Of a stretch of DNA of 40,300 nucleotides, positions 8,593-15,913 are shown piece by piece. Origin of the DNA: a virus; the IMG/VR virus record IMGVR_UViG_3300036846_000513, positions 1 through 40,300 of that record; one strand, written 5' to 3'. A model generated the notes under the pieces. The model ran no database searches. It was not told the origin of the DNA and was given only the letters and a program-made list of their open reading frames with translations. The translations under genes were made by a program, and so were the position numbers. Position 1 is the stretch's first letter; every line of letters begins with the position of its first letter.

Positions 8593-10235
8593 AGCTCAGC
8601 GTCCGCCGCCCAACAGCCATCGAGGAAGTAAGCTCCCTGTGCAACGACCGTAGCACCAAACAACGCCCGGAACCCGAAAACGGAGTTAAACGGGAAAGCT
8701 ACTGAAGTCGTGGCTTTCCAGCTAGTGTCTAGGAAGTTCCAAAGTCCCGGCGTTCCTGCAGCCGCAGCCCCGTAATACGTCGTAACGGCGGCAAGAGCCC
8801 TTTTAGTTGTTTGGTAGTTAACAGCCGTTTGTATCTGGCTTGCGGAAAGCGCCATCGCCACTACACCCGGATTAGCGACTCCGTTAGCCGGAGCCGTCCC
8901 GTCCGGAAAATTATTCTCATAGTACCGCTGGCAAAGCGTCTTTTCGAACGCGTAGGGCCGACGCTCAAACGTCGAAACCTGTGACCCAACTTCAAGCTGA
9001 ACGCCCGCGATATACAAATTCGCGTTCGCGATTCCGAGAAGAGACGCCGCGCCGTTCGCCGTTACATAGTTGCCAGCCGCCCATGCCCCCGGCGGCCCGC
9101 TCACCGTTGCCCCAGCGCCTAAGCTAAAGGAAAGAATAAGCCCGGCTGTATTATCAGTCGCCCAGGTTCCAACCGTGTCGCCAGGAATAGTAATAACGGT
9201 TTTGGCCCAAGCGTTCGCAGTCGTAACAGTAAACGTGAACGGATAGGAACGATTGGCCACGCCATTACGTATGCAACCGCCATAAGTCCCGGCAACCGAC
9301 GCCGTTGCTTGGAATGAAAGCGTTATCGGAGAGGCCCCGGCATGACCAAAACCGAAATCCGCGATATATATGCCTTCGATAGTCTGATTTAAGATAAAAT
9401 AATCAACCGCGCCGACAGCCGCCGTCGCCGTGACTTGCGCACCAAGACATCCAATTAAAGGACCGGGCGGCGAAAACCCATTAAAATTCCGACCAGTCCA
9501 AATTTTACTCGCCTGAGTAACGCCCAATTGCCAGCGATCTATAATGTAGCTTGTTGCAGTCGGGATTAAATTCGCGCCCGCGTGACGCTGATCTATCCGG
9601 AAATCCCCATTGATGATGCGGTTACGGTACGGCTCGATATCCACGTCATAATTCGCGTCGGGAACCTTGCCGCTTACCGTCTTGACGACAGCGCCCGACC
9701 AAAAGGCGATGCTCCCGTCATTCGACAGCACTTGCCCAGCATGGCCGGTAACGGACGGCATATTGATAACCGACCCGGCAATCTGCGCGTCCGTATAGGC
9801 TTTTTGCGCCGCATCCCCGGCGTCTACGTAGCCCTTGACCGTCAGGCCACCGACCAACACCGGATAAAAGGTTGTCCCGTCCGTGTGGACCGGCCCGGCG
9901 TCACCCGGATTGAAGTTCAGCGTGGCGCCACCAGCCGAGAGCCCGACAATGCCGCTAGAGCCATTGTGGACGAAGTAGGCTTTCGGCACCGAGGGCGCCG
10001 TCAGCACCCCGCCAGAGCCGCCCGTCACGTCGATGAACGACATGCGCGCTTCGTCGGTCGCGCCGAGGTTCACGGTCAGGGTATGAGCGCCACTCAGGCT
10101 TATCCCGAGCCGTCCATTCATCGCATCATCGACAAGCTGGAACACACCGTTGTTGAGGATCACGCCCCAGGTGTTGTTGTTCTCGCCGGTCGCCTGAAGG
10201 GTGAACCGAGCTGATGCGGTATAGGACGACGGCAT
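8589..10235 (-). CDS. Tail fibre / receptor-binding protein
   Basis: A 548-aa protein starting MPSSYTASARFTLQATGENN, placed by the 63-aa gene's stop just upstream. Residues 1-180 form a conserved phage-attachment and shaft region (NTWGVILNNGVFQLVDDAMN). After a junction near residue 215 comes NRIINGDFRIDQRHAGANL, common in phage tail proteins as the start of a C-terminal carbohydrate-binding-like domain. The DNA for that part (about 8600-9590) is clearly poorer in G+C than its surroundings: 25 and 27 G/C in the 60-base lines at 9361 and 9481. This suggests an exchanged receptor-binding domain. Confidence 0.75.
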   Translation of the reverse strand: MPSSYTASARFTLQATGENNNTWGVILNNGVFQLVDDAMNGRLGISLSGAHTLTVNLGATDEARMSFIDVTGGSGGVLTAPSVPKAYFVHNGSSGIVGLSAGGATLNFNPGDAGPVHTDGTTFYPVLVGGLTVKGYVDAGDAAQKAYTDAQIAGSVINMPSVTGHAGQVLSNDGSIAFWSGAVVKTVSGKVPDANYDVDIEPYRNRIINGDFRIDQRHAGANLIPTATSYIIDRWQLGVTQASKIWTGRNFNGFSPPGPLIGCLGAQVTATAAVGAVDYFILNQTIEGIYIADFGFGHAGASPITLSFQATASVAGTYGGCIRNGVANRSYPFTFTVTTANAWAKTVITIPGDTVGTWATDNTAGLILSFSLGAGATVSGPPGAWAAGNYVTANGAASLLGIANANLYIAGVQLEVGSQVSTFERRPYAFEKTLCQRYYENNFPDGTAPANGVANPGVVAMALSASQIQTAVNYQTTKRALAAVTTYYGAAAAGTPGLWNFLDTSWKATTSVAFPFNSVFGFRALFGATVVAQGAYFLDGCWAADAEL

Positions 10236-10236
10236 T

Positions 10237-10428
10237 TCAGCCCTTCCGCTTGGCCCCGCCGTGGAAGTTCTTTTGGCCCGGCGCAGCGCGCGCCTTGCGG
10301 GCGAGGTTGCCAATCACGCCACCAGGGACGCCCTGAGCCTTCAGTTGCGCCGCCCGGCCCCCGAACCCCAGCTTGTTGCTCTTGCCGCCGAACGATCCGG
10401 ATTTGCGAACAGGAGTCCCCTTTTTCAT
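10237..10428 (-). CDS. Small basic virion-operon protein
   Basis: A 63-aa, very basic, glycine-rich protein (KKGTPVRKSGSFGGKSNKLG) with no membrane segment. It overlaps the upstream gene by ATGA and is followed at once by the tail-fibre gene, so it belongs to the virion operon. It could bind DNA inside the capsid or act in head-tail joining; nothing in the sequence decides this. Confidence 0.6.
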   Translation of the reverse strand: MKKGTPVRKSGSFGGKSNKLGFGGRAAQLKAQGVPGGVIGNLARKARAAPGQKNFHGGAKRKG

Positions 10429-10670
10429 CGCGTGTTCCTCCCTCGCGGGGCGCCCGGCATCCGCATCATCTTCGGACGCTTGATTTGTGACGGCGCGCCT
10501 GGCCCACCGCCAACGGACGGCATGGCGCCGAGCGGCGGCTTGACGCTCATGGCCATCGGCATCGGGTTGATGGGCGTCTGGATCGCCCCCAGCAGCCCTT
10601 GACCCTGAGCCGGTTTGGAGGCCACCGCGCCCGGCGTCCTGAATTTCGGAAAGTTCGGTTTGCGTGCCAT
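10425..10670 (-). CDS. Small Pro/Met-rich virion-operon protein
   Basis: An 81-aa basic protein starting MARKPNFPKFRTPGAVASK, then low-complexity Pro/Met/Gly sequence. The start at 10670 is fixed by a TAATG junction with the upstream stop; a longer reading would cover the whole upstream gene. It overlaps the next gene by 4 bases. Translationally coupled, probably structural or assembly-related. No known domain. Confidence 0.55.
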   Translation of the reverse strand: MARKPNFPKFRTPGAVASKPAQGQGLLGAIQTPINPMPMAMSVKPPLGAMPSVGGGPGAPSQIKRPKMMRMPGAPRGRNTR

Positions 10671-10930
10671 TACACCGGTCCTGACGTGACGATTTTCAAC
10701 CAAGAGCCCCCCATGGAAATGGCCAGTTCGTTCATGTCGCTCACGATCACCACAGCGAACGGGAAGTCGCTCGCAGGCGGCAGGGCGGCTTTTTTGCAAG
10801 CCCAAATCTGCATCGGCGCGCGCTGTTGCAGCGGCATGAAGAAATCGAGGAAGTGAAGCACCATACGTTGCGCCCACATCGGCGCCGCAGGCTCCACCAG
10901 GGCCGAAATTGCGGGTACGGTCGTCACCAT
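10670..10930 (-). CDS. Hypothetical virion-operon protein
   Basis: An 86-aa protein starting MVTTVPAISALVEPAAPMWA. It is mixed alpha/beta (AQRMVLHFLDFFMPLQQ, FPFAVVIVSDMNELAISMGG). The start overlaps the end of the adaptor gene by 7 bases. It recalls small proteins between the gp4-like adaptor and tail genes in related podoviruses, but the family was not recognised. Confidence 0.55.
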   Translation of the reverse strand: MVTTVPAISALVEPAAPMWAQRMVLHFLDFFMPLQQRAPMQIWACKKAALPPASDFPFAVVIVSDMNELAISMGGSWLKIVTSGPV

Positions 10931-11562
10931 CCGGGTTCTACCGTTTCCACCGACTGACGCCGGTTCGATTGGCTCCGGAGCCGGGTATAGGCTTCGTCTT
11001 CCTGAGCCATGGCGTTGGCTATGCGCGGGTCCTGAGCCGTGGCCGACAGATAATCCCGGTAAAGCCGGATTTTCGTCCGCGACACGATCAGGTCCGCGCC
11101 CTCGTTCGTCCAACGGTTGCTGGAACTATCGTTGGTGAAATCCAGCGGCGGCTGGACCTGTACGATTTGCTCCATGAGCAGGGGATAGGCCACGTTCGGA
11201 TTCGGGTAGACGATGATTTGATCGACCAGCGTGGCCCATTCAGTCGGCTGGCCCGCCACAGGCGTCGAATAGGCCGCCAGCACCCAATCCAATTGCCGTT
11301 CCGTCATCTTGTAACGGACGCCACCGATCACCGCCCGGATTGTGTCTATACGCAAGACAGTCGGGTCAATCGGGACGTACTGGGAACCGGGCGTGCAGAA
11401 GACTGTCGTCAGGGACTCGTTGAACCACCACCGTTCCCACTCATAGTGATTGATCGACTTGGTGATACAGGTCTTGAGCGCGTTGGCCAGATTGTCGGCC
11501 AGATCGTCGCGGATGGTTTCGTCAACAATCCGGGCTTTCAGGTCCCCGAGCGTATCAGCCAT
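10924..11562 (-). CDS. P22 gp4-like head-tail adaptor
   Basis: A 212-aa protein starting MADTLGDLKARIVDETIRDD. The N-terminal helices (LADNLANALKTCITKSINHY), the beta part beginning ERWWFNESLTTVFCTPGSQY, and a long C-terminal helix with SRTKIRLYRDYLSATAQDP are the pattern of P22 gp4-type adaptors, which form a ring under the portal and receive the tail hub. P22 gp4 also has peptidoglycan-hydrolase activity; that activity cannot be read here. It lies between the coat block and the tail genes. Confidence 0.75.
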   Translation of the reverse strand: MADTLGDLKARIVDETIRDDLADNLANALKTCITKSINHYEWERWWFNESLTTVFCTPGSQYVPIDPTVLRIDTIRAVIGGVRYKMTERQLDWVLAAYSTPVAGQPTEWATLVDQIIVYPNPNVAYPLLMEQIVQVQPPLDFTNDSSSNRWTNEGADLIVSRTKIRLYRDYLSATAQDPRIANAMAQEDEAYTRLRSQSNRRQSVETVEPGW

Positions 11563-11580
11563 CGGCGCACCGCCTGACGC

Positions 11581-11958
11581 TCAGCCGATCCCGGCAATGT
11601 AATCCAGCGCCACCACCGCCGAGCCGGTTGTGGGCGCGGCGCCGGTTGAGGCCAGGGTCAGATAAATCGGCGTATCCGCCGCCAGCGGCCCTTGCGCGCC
11701 GATAGGGGCCACCGTGTCTGTCCGCGCGACGGTCTTCAGGTCCGTCGCGGCCAGGAGCTGCGCGCCGCCCGGCGCATTGCCGACCGCGACCGTGTTCGTG
11801 GTGGAGTTGGCCGCCGTGGTCACACTCAAATGGGTTGTCAGTAGCAGCGCGCCCGCAGGCAGCACGCCGAGCACGACCGATGCGGGCGAAGCGAACGTGA
11901 TAAGCGCCGAAATCTGATGGACGACTTGAAGTTGGGTCTTCCGACCACCGGTTGCCAT
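11581..11958 (-). CDS. Putative capsid-associated (decoration-like) protein
   Basis: A 125-aa, Ala/Thr/Val-rich, beta-strand-rich protein (ASVVLGVLPAGALLLTTHLS, TPIYLTLASTGAAPTTGS) directly downstream of the coat gene with a 9-base gap. Its size, all-beta make-up and place suggest a decoration or head-fibre base protein, but it could also be a head completion factor. No recognised family. Confidence 0.55.
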   Translation of the reverse strand: MATGGRKTQLQVVHQISALITFASPASVVLGVLPAGALLLTTHLSVTTAANSTTNTVAVGNAPGGAQLLAATDLKTVARTDTVAPIGAQGPLAADTPIYLTLASTGAAPTTGSAVVALDYIAGIG

Positions 11959-11967
11959 CGGACCCTC

Positions 11968-13038
11968 CTAGTTGGTGAAAGTACCGGCGACAATCACGCC
12001 GAAGTCTTGTGCGTTAAACCGAAGTTTCTTCAGGCCATGGATCACCCCGGCTTCGACGCCAAGTTGATTTCCATAGTCGAATAACTCCTCGTTCCAGTCG
12101 AAGGACTTGAACGATTGACCTTCGCCAAAGCCAATGGCGCACGCTTGCGCACCCAGAAGCACCGCGCGCCGCGCCGTTGCCACCGACACGCCGGTTGTGC
12201 TGTTCACGCCATTGGTGACGCGGGTTGATTCATGGAGAACCGCGCCGTTATACATGCCGAGCGCGCCGGTCATGATCGGATTACGTTCCGAGCCGTCACC
12301 GGTCATGGCCGCCTTCTGGATATCGAGCCAGGAACCGGCGCCAGCCGATGAACGAAGCTGTGTGACTTGCCGGGTATGCATGACCACGACGTAGCGGTCT
12401 TCCCCGTCCACATTCACCGGACGGACCACCGGCCCGACCCCGGTCGTGGAGCCGAGTTTCGCGGCCTCAACCAGCTTGTCGATAATCGCGAGGTTCATTT
12501 CATCGCCCGCCGCCAGGGCCTCATCAGCCACCTTGGCATTCGGGCGATAAACATGGTTCACATCAGGCGCTATCACAGCATTCATGCCGGTATAACGCAC
12601 ATCGATTTGCGGAGTGAACCCACACACAGAATTAAAGAAAGACGTGTCGAGCCTGCCAGCCCACCAATCCTTCAAGCCGAGCATGGCTTCTTCACGAATA
12701 GACCATGGAATTCTTTGTTCGGTCATCTTACCGCCCGAACGAACACCGTGGCGCAACTGATCGACTAGCAGGTTATCCGTGTAGGTGGTCAGCGGTTCCT
12801 CGTTACCCTCAAGGGTCGCGTCGCCCTGCACGCCATCGCCGTTCAACTGCATCCGCAGCGTGACCGTCACCCGGTCCCCGGCGCCTTTCGAGGTTTCCCC
12901 AAACACCTGAATAATGGCGTCCGACGAGTCGCCGATGAACTTCTGAATCCAGGTTGCCTTAAGGGCCTCGCGAGCGAGTTGTGAGCGCCAAAGTTTGACG
13001 GCTTCAGGCGCATTCACGCCATAATTAGTTGTGGCCAT
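11968..13038 (-). CDS. Major capsid (coat) protein, N4gp56 family
   Basis: A 356-aa protein of normal coat length. The opening ATTNYGVNAPEAVKLWRSQL, the block KFIGDSSDAIIQVFGETSKG with GDRVTVTLRMQLNGDGVQGD, and DNLLVDQLRHGVRSGGKMTE are the hallmarks of the N4 gp56 / P22-like coat family with the HK97 fold. It would assemble on portal and scaffold. It is preceded by about 170 bases without a gene and by a minus-strand terminator at 13209-13250, so it may have its own promoter, which would suit its high copy number. Confidence 0.9.
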   Translation of the reverse strand: MATTNYGVNAPEAVKLWRSQLAREALKATWIQKFIGDSSDAIIQVFGETSKGAGDRVTVTLRMQLNGDGVQGDATLEGNEEPLTTYTDNLLVDQLRHGVRSGGKMTEQRIPWSIREEAMLGLKDWWAGRLDTSFFNSVCGFTPQIDVRYTGMNAVIAPDVNHVYRPNAKVADEALAAGDEMNLAIIDKLVEAAKLGSTTGVGPVVRPVNVDGEDRYVVVMHTRQVTQLRSSAGAGSWLDIQKAAMTGDGSERNPIMTGALGMYNGAVLHESTRVTNGVNSTTGVSVATARRAVLLGAQACAIGFGEGQSFKSFDWNEELFDYGNQLGVEAGVIHGLKKLRFNAQDFGVIVAGTFTN

Positions 13039-13208
13039 TGTCGGGCCTCATCAGGGATGAAGGTGTTTGCTTCACCGCGCCTGACGTGGCGGTCCCCGGT
13101 ACTAGGCTTTTCCGCCCCTAGCGGCTGCACCGGCCTTTTGACGCAGGCCACGCGAGAGCCGCACCCCTGGGGGCGTGCGCTCAGCCTGTCAACTGAGGGT
13201 CAAGGCGG

Positions 13209-13250
13209 AAAAAAGACAGCCCGCCAGGCGGGGATGCCGGGGGCGGGCTG
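13209..13250 (-). terminator. Rho-independent terminator upstream of the coat gene
   Basis: On the minus strand a 9-bp perfect stem, CAGCCCGCC with GGCGGGCTG, encloses a 16-base loop and is followed two bases later by TTTTTT. It stands downstream of the GH16 and membrane genes and upstream of the coat gene, and would limit read-through from the portal-scaffold transcript. The 13039-13208 stretch may then hold a coat promoter; no clear -35/-10 pair was seen. Confidence 0.7.
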
Positions 13251-13359
13251 CAAGTTGGTTTGGGCCTATCACAACCCGAGGCGAGACATACGCCGATCAG
13301 GCGCCCCAGACCAGCCATTCCGATGTAGGATACAGTTTGCCCCAAACAGAAGGCCCGAA

Positions 13360-13548
13360 ATGACGCCGCCACATTCACCCCCTCCGCTCGCTTGGCGGGT
13401 CAAGGATTTCTGTCGTGCGGTCCACATCAGCAAGGCGACGTTTTACAACTACATGGCGGCTGGCCGAATACGGACCATCCGAATTGCGGGCGTCCGGTTG
13501 ATCCCGGCGGACGCCGTTGCGGAGTTCTTGAAAGGCGACCCGTCGTGA
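13360..13548 (+). CDS. HTH_17 DNA-binding protein (moron)
   Basis: A 62-aa protein, start MTPPHSPPPLAWRVKDFC. Residues 12-60 are an HTH_17/AlpA-like winged helix: VKDFCRAVHISKATFYNYM, then GRIRTIRIAGVRLIPADA. It is the only plus-strand gene inside the minus-strand virion block, flanked by non-coding DNA upstream (13039-13359) and convergent with the membrane gene that ends at 13577. That is the usual setting of a moron. The longer in-frame reading from 13057 has no protein-like N-terminus. Target unknown. Confidence 0.6.
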   Translation: MTPPHSPPPLAWRVKDFCRAVHISKATFYNYMAAGRIRTIRIAGVRLIPADAVAEFLKGDPS

Positions 13549-13576
13549 AACCGCCCGCCGCAAGCTTGAAGCGGCC

Positions 13577-13756
13577 CTAGCGCAGATGCAGCGCCGGGAG
13601 GCCGACGTACTGCAACAGGATCAGGATGGCGATCAGCGCCACCACCACGACCACCACCATGCGGATCGGGGGCGGCAGGCTGAGTTGCTGAAGCGCCCAC
13701 CAGACGATGGCGATAATCAGGACCAGAACGAGCAGGCTTATCAGCAGGCTAATCAT
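13577..13756 (-). CDS. Small two-TM membrane protein (holin candidate)
   Basis: A 59-aa protein with two hydrophobic segments, LISLLVLVLIIAIVWWALQQ (about residues 4-23) and IRMVVVVVVALIAILILLQY (about 31-50), joined by a short Pro-rich turn. It resembles small two-TM proteins of the Thivi_2564 type. The ATG overlaps the GH16 stop by ATGA, so the two are translationally coupled. It could be a holin or could help export the hydrolase; no other holin was recognised. The last 20 residues lack a charged tail. Confidence 0.6.
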   Translation of the reverse strand: MISLLISLLVLVLIIAIVWWALQQLSLPPPIRMVVVVVVALIAILILLQYVGLPALHLR

Positions 13757-14811
13757 GGCTTCCCCTTCTGCATCCCGCCGATCCCACGGCTGAAACCGAC
13801 CTGATCGGGCGACGACACGCCAAGCATGTCCAACCGGCCCGGCAGGATGCAGGCCAGGGTGATGTTGCTCGCCTGACGCACCCACACATAGCTCGCGGCG
13901 CCATCGAAAATCGTCTGATAGAAGTCATAGGCGAAGTTGAACCGCACCCGGTCCCCAGGCTTGTAGGTGTTTTGCAGATCGACCGCGCTCCAGGGGTTGT
14001 CCAAGACGTATTCGACCCCAGGCGGCGGGATGACCTCACCCCCACCGCCGCCGTTCGGCTGATAGGGGTTGGAGTCGTAGACCTTGACCCAATCGACCCC
14101 TAGCGACGCCGGGAACGGCGTCGTGTCGTCAGGCGCCCCGGCCCAGCCGCCGCCGAGCGCCAGATTCAGAATCCAGTACATCGGCTTGTGCATGTCAGGC
14201 GGGGTCGCACAGGTGAACACCGTCTCACCGTCAAAGGTGAACGCCATGTCGTTCATCTGCCAATCGACGCCGTAATTGTGGAAATCCGCCGAGCCATCGG
14301 GGATCGGGAACGGGCCGCCTTGCGTCCAATGCCAGCCGCCCGAGTTGGAGTGTGTGCCGCAATAGCGGGTCAAGGGCTCGCGCCCTAGCCATTCGACCGT
14401 ATCGATTTCAGGGGGCCAGGACCCGTCAGTCGGCAGCAGCCAGAACGCTGGCCACATGCCGTTGCCGGGCGGCATCTTCATGCGGGCCTCAAAGAACCCG
14501 TAGATGCGCCAGAACGACGGCCAACTGTTCAGCATCCCCGACGTGAAGGTGTAGGTGTTGCCCCAGCCGTCGTCAGTCGGCGGGCAGGGCTCACAGGTCA
14601 GGCTCAGGATCGAATCCGCCACCGTCCAGGGCGTTTGCGGCAACGGCCCGTCCTTGTTGACGTAGAGTTGCCACTCGCCGTTGGAGGGCAGTGAGCAACC
14701 CGGAGCGCCAGCATCCACATACCACCAGCGAGACAGGTATTTCGACCAATCCAGAGCGTCGAAATCATCTTCAAAAACCGGCTTCACGTCCGTCTTCAAA
14801 GCTCTCATCAC
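13753..14811 (-). CDS. GH16-family glycoside hydrolase
   Basis: A 352-aa protein. Residues 10-246 match a GH16 beta-glucanase/agarase-like jelly roll: an FEDDFDALDWSKYLSRWW start, the catalytic motif PEIDTVEW (E135, D137, E140), FHNYGVDW (177-184) and the closing GVDWVKVYDS. After a Gly/Pro linker (about 250-266) comes an extra C-terminal domain of some 85 residues with no recognised family. There is no signal peptide. The position in the virion operon between scaffold and coat suggests a virion-borne or released depolymerase acting on host polysaccharide. Substrate unknown. Confidence 0.85.
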   Translation of the reverse strand: MMRALKTDVKPVFEDDFDALDWSKYLSRWWYVDAGAPGCSLPSNGEWQLYVNKDGPLPQTPWTVADSILSLTCEPCPPTDDGWGNTYTFTSGMLNSWPSFWRIYGFFEARMKMPPGNGMWPAFWLLPTDGSWPPEIDTVEWLGREPLTRYCGTHSNSGGWHWTQGGPFPIPDGSADFHNYGVDWQMNDMAFTFDGETVFTCATPPDMHKPMYWILNLALGGGWAGAPDDTTPFPASLGVDWVKVYDSNPYQPNGGGGGEVIPPPGVEYVLDNPWSAVDLQNTYKPGDRVRFNFAYDFYQTIFDGAASYVWVRQASNITLACILPGRLDMLGVSSPDQVGFSRGIGGMQKGKP

Positions 14812-14825
14812 CGTCTCCCGCAGGG

Positions 14826-15698
14826 TCAGCCTCGATGCGTCTTGTCCCTGGCCAGCTCGCGCGCCCGCAGCTTGGCGTAAGCCTTTTCCCGCGCCGCGCC
14901 GTCGAGTTTGGCCACGTCGCCCATGGTCATGACGCTTCCGCCTTGCCGGGCGACCGCCCGAACCCCGGTATTGGCCGCTGACGCCAGCTTATCGAGGTTG
15001 GCGTTGGCCGCTTTCGTCCCAGGGCGAAAGCCGCGGCGGCCCGCCAGGGCGTAAACTCGCTCAGCCGGGTCCTGACCGCTCTCCATGGCGAAACGGACCA
15101 CCCCGAACAGGTCATCGGCCAGTTTTTGCTCAAGGTGGCGCCCCGAATAGCCCGCTTCGCGCAGTTCATCGACGCGCGACTGACGGTAATGCTTCGCCGC
15201 CTCGTAATAATCAGGGTGTTCGGTCGCGAAATCCTCTTCGGATTCCGTCATCGAAGACCGCAGCTTGCTCACTTCGCGTTCAAAGGCCGCTTGTTGCTGA
15301 TTTTGCTGGCCAGCCGACATTTCGCGCTGGCGATAGATGCGCAGAGCCCGCTTCACCGCCGCGATATCGCCCACCGGATCATCTTCGTTGTCCGGAAGCG
15401 ACCCGATCAGGGCCAGCAGCTCGTCTTCCGTGGCCTCGCCGCCGAAACGGCGCTCCAGTTGGGCCAGCCGCCCCTCTAGTTCCTGAGCCCGCGCCTCGGC
15501 GGCCCGGCGCCGCGACTTCTCGCGCGCCGCTTGCCCGGCATGGTTATGCGCCCGTTTCTCCCAGTCGGTTGACGGCTTGGTCTCGCCCTCTTCCTCGCCT
15601 TCGCCGCCCTGGTCTTCACCCGTTTCGAGCCCGGTATCTTCGACGCCTTCGTCAAAGCCTTCGTCGGCGCCTTCAGCCGCTTCGCGTTCGCCGCTCAT
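14826..15698 (-). CDS. Scaffolding protein
   Basis: A 290-aa highly charged helical protein. The first 45 residues are extremely acidic (EGADEGFDEGVEDTGLETGE), followed by a coiled coil rich in Arg/Glu/Ala (ARAQELEGRLAQLERRFGG), a Gln-rich helix and a basic C-terminus (AYAKLRARELARDKTHRG) of the kind that binds coat. Order portal-scaffold-coat is conserved in P22-like phages. The start overlaps the preceding small gene by 4 bases. Confidence 0.8.
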   Translation of the reverse strand: MSGEREAAEGADEGFDEGVEDTGLETGEDQGGEGEEEGETKPSTDWEKRAHNHAGQAAREKSRRRAAEARAQELEGRLAQLERRFGGEATEDELLALIGSLPDNEDDPVGDIAAVKRALRIYRQREMSAGQQNQQQAAFEREVSKLRSSMTESEEDFATEHPDYYEAAKHYRQSRVDELREAGYSGRHLEQKLADDLFGVVRFAMESGQDPAERVYALAGRRGFRPGTKAANANLDKLASAANTGVRAVARQGGSVMTMGDVAKLDGAAREKAYAKLRARELARDKTHRG

Positions 15699-15913
15699 GG
15701 ACGACTCCCTTTCGTCGGACTAAGGCGCTTCAGGGCGTCAATCGCGCCCTGGATCACCTTGATACGGCCTTGCACGGACTCCTTGGCCTGACGGGCGCCC
15801 AGGGCGTCCTTCGACTCGTCCGCATAGACCTCCAATTGCCGGTCCAACTGACGCTCGTAGTTGCTGAGCCAGTTGATTTCCCGCTCCAGTACGATGATCG
15901 CTTCCTCAGACAC
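15695..15913 (-). CDS. Small coiled-coil protein between portal and scaffold
   Basis: A 72-aa helical protein starting with GTG at 15913, inside the portal stop (CGTGTCTGA). Residues 1-62 form one long amphipathic helix (EEAIIVLEREINWLSNYERQ, KESVQGRIKVIQGAIDALKR). The reading frame opens far upstream, but that part is arginine-rich shadow sequence of the portal gene. Overlaps of 8 bases with portal and 4 with scaffold argue for coupled translation. Role unknown, possibly head assembly. Confidence 0.6.
   Translation of the reverse strand: MSEEAIIVLEREINWLSNYERQLDRQLEVYADESKDALGARQAKESVQGRIKVIQGAIDALKRLSPTKGSRP

Noticed and set aside
13209-13250. Hairpin as a plus-strand terminator upstream of the HTH gene
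   Set aside because: The poly-T follows the stem only on the minus strand.
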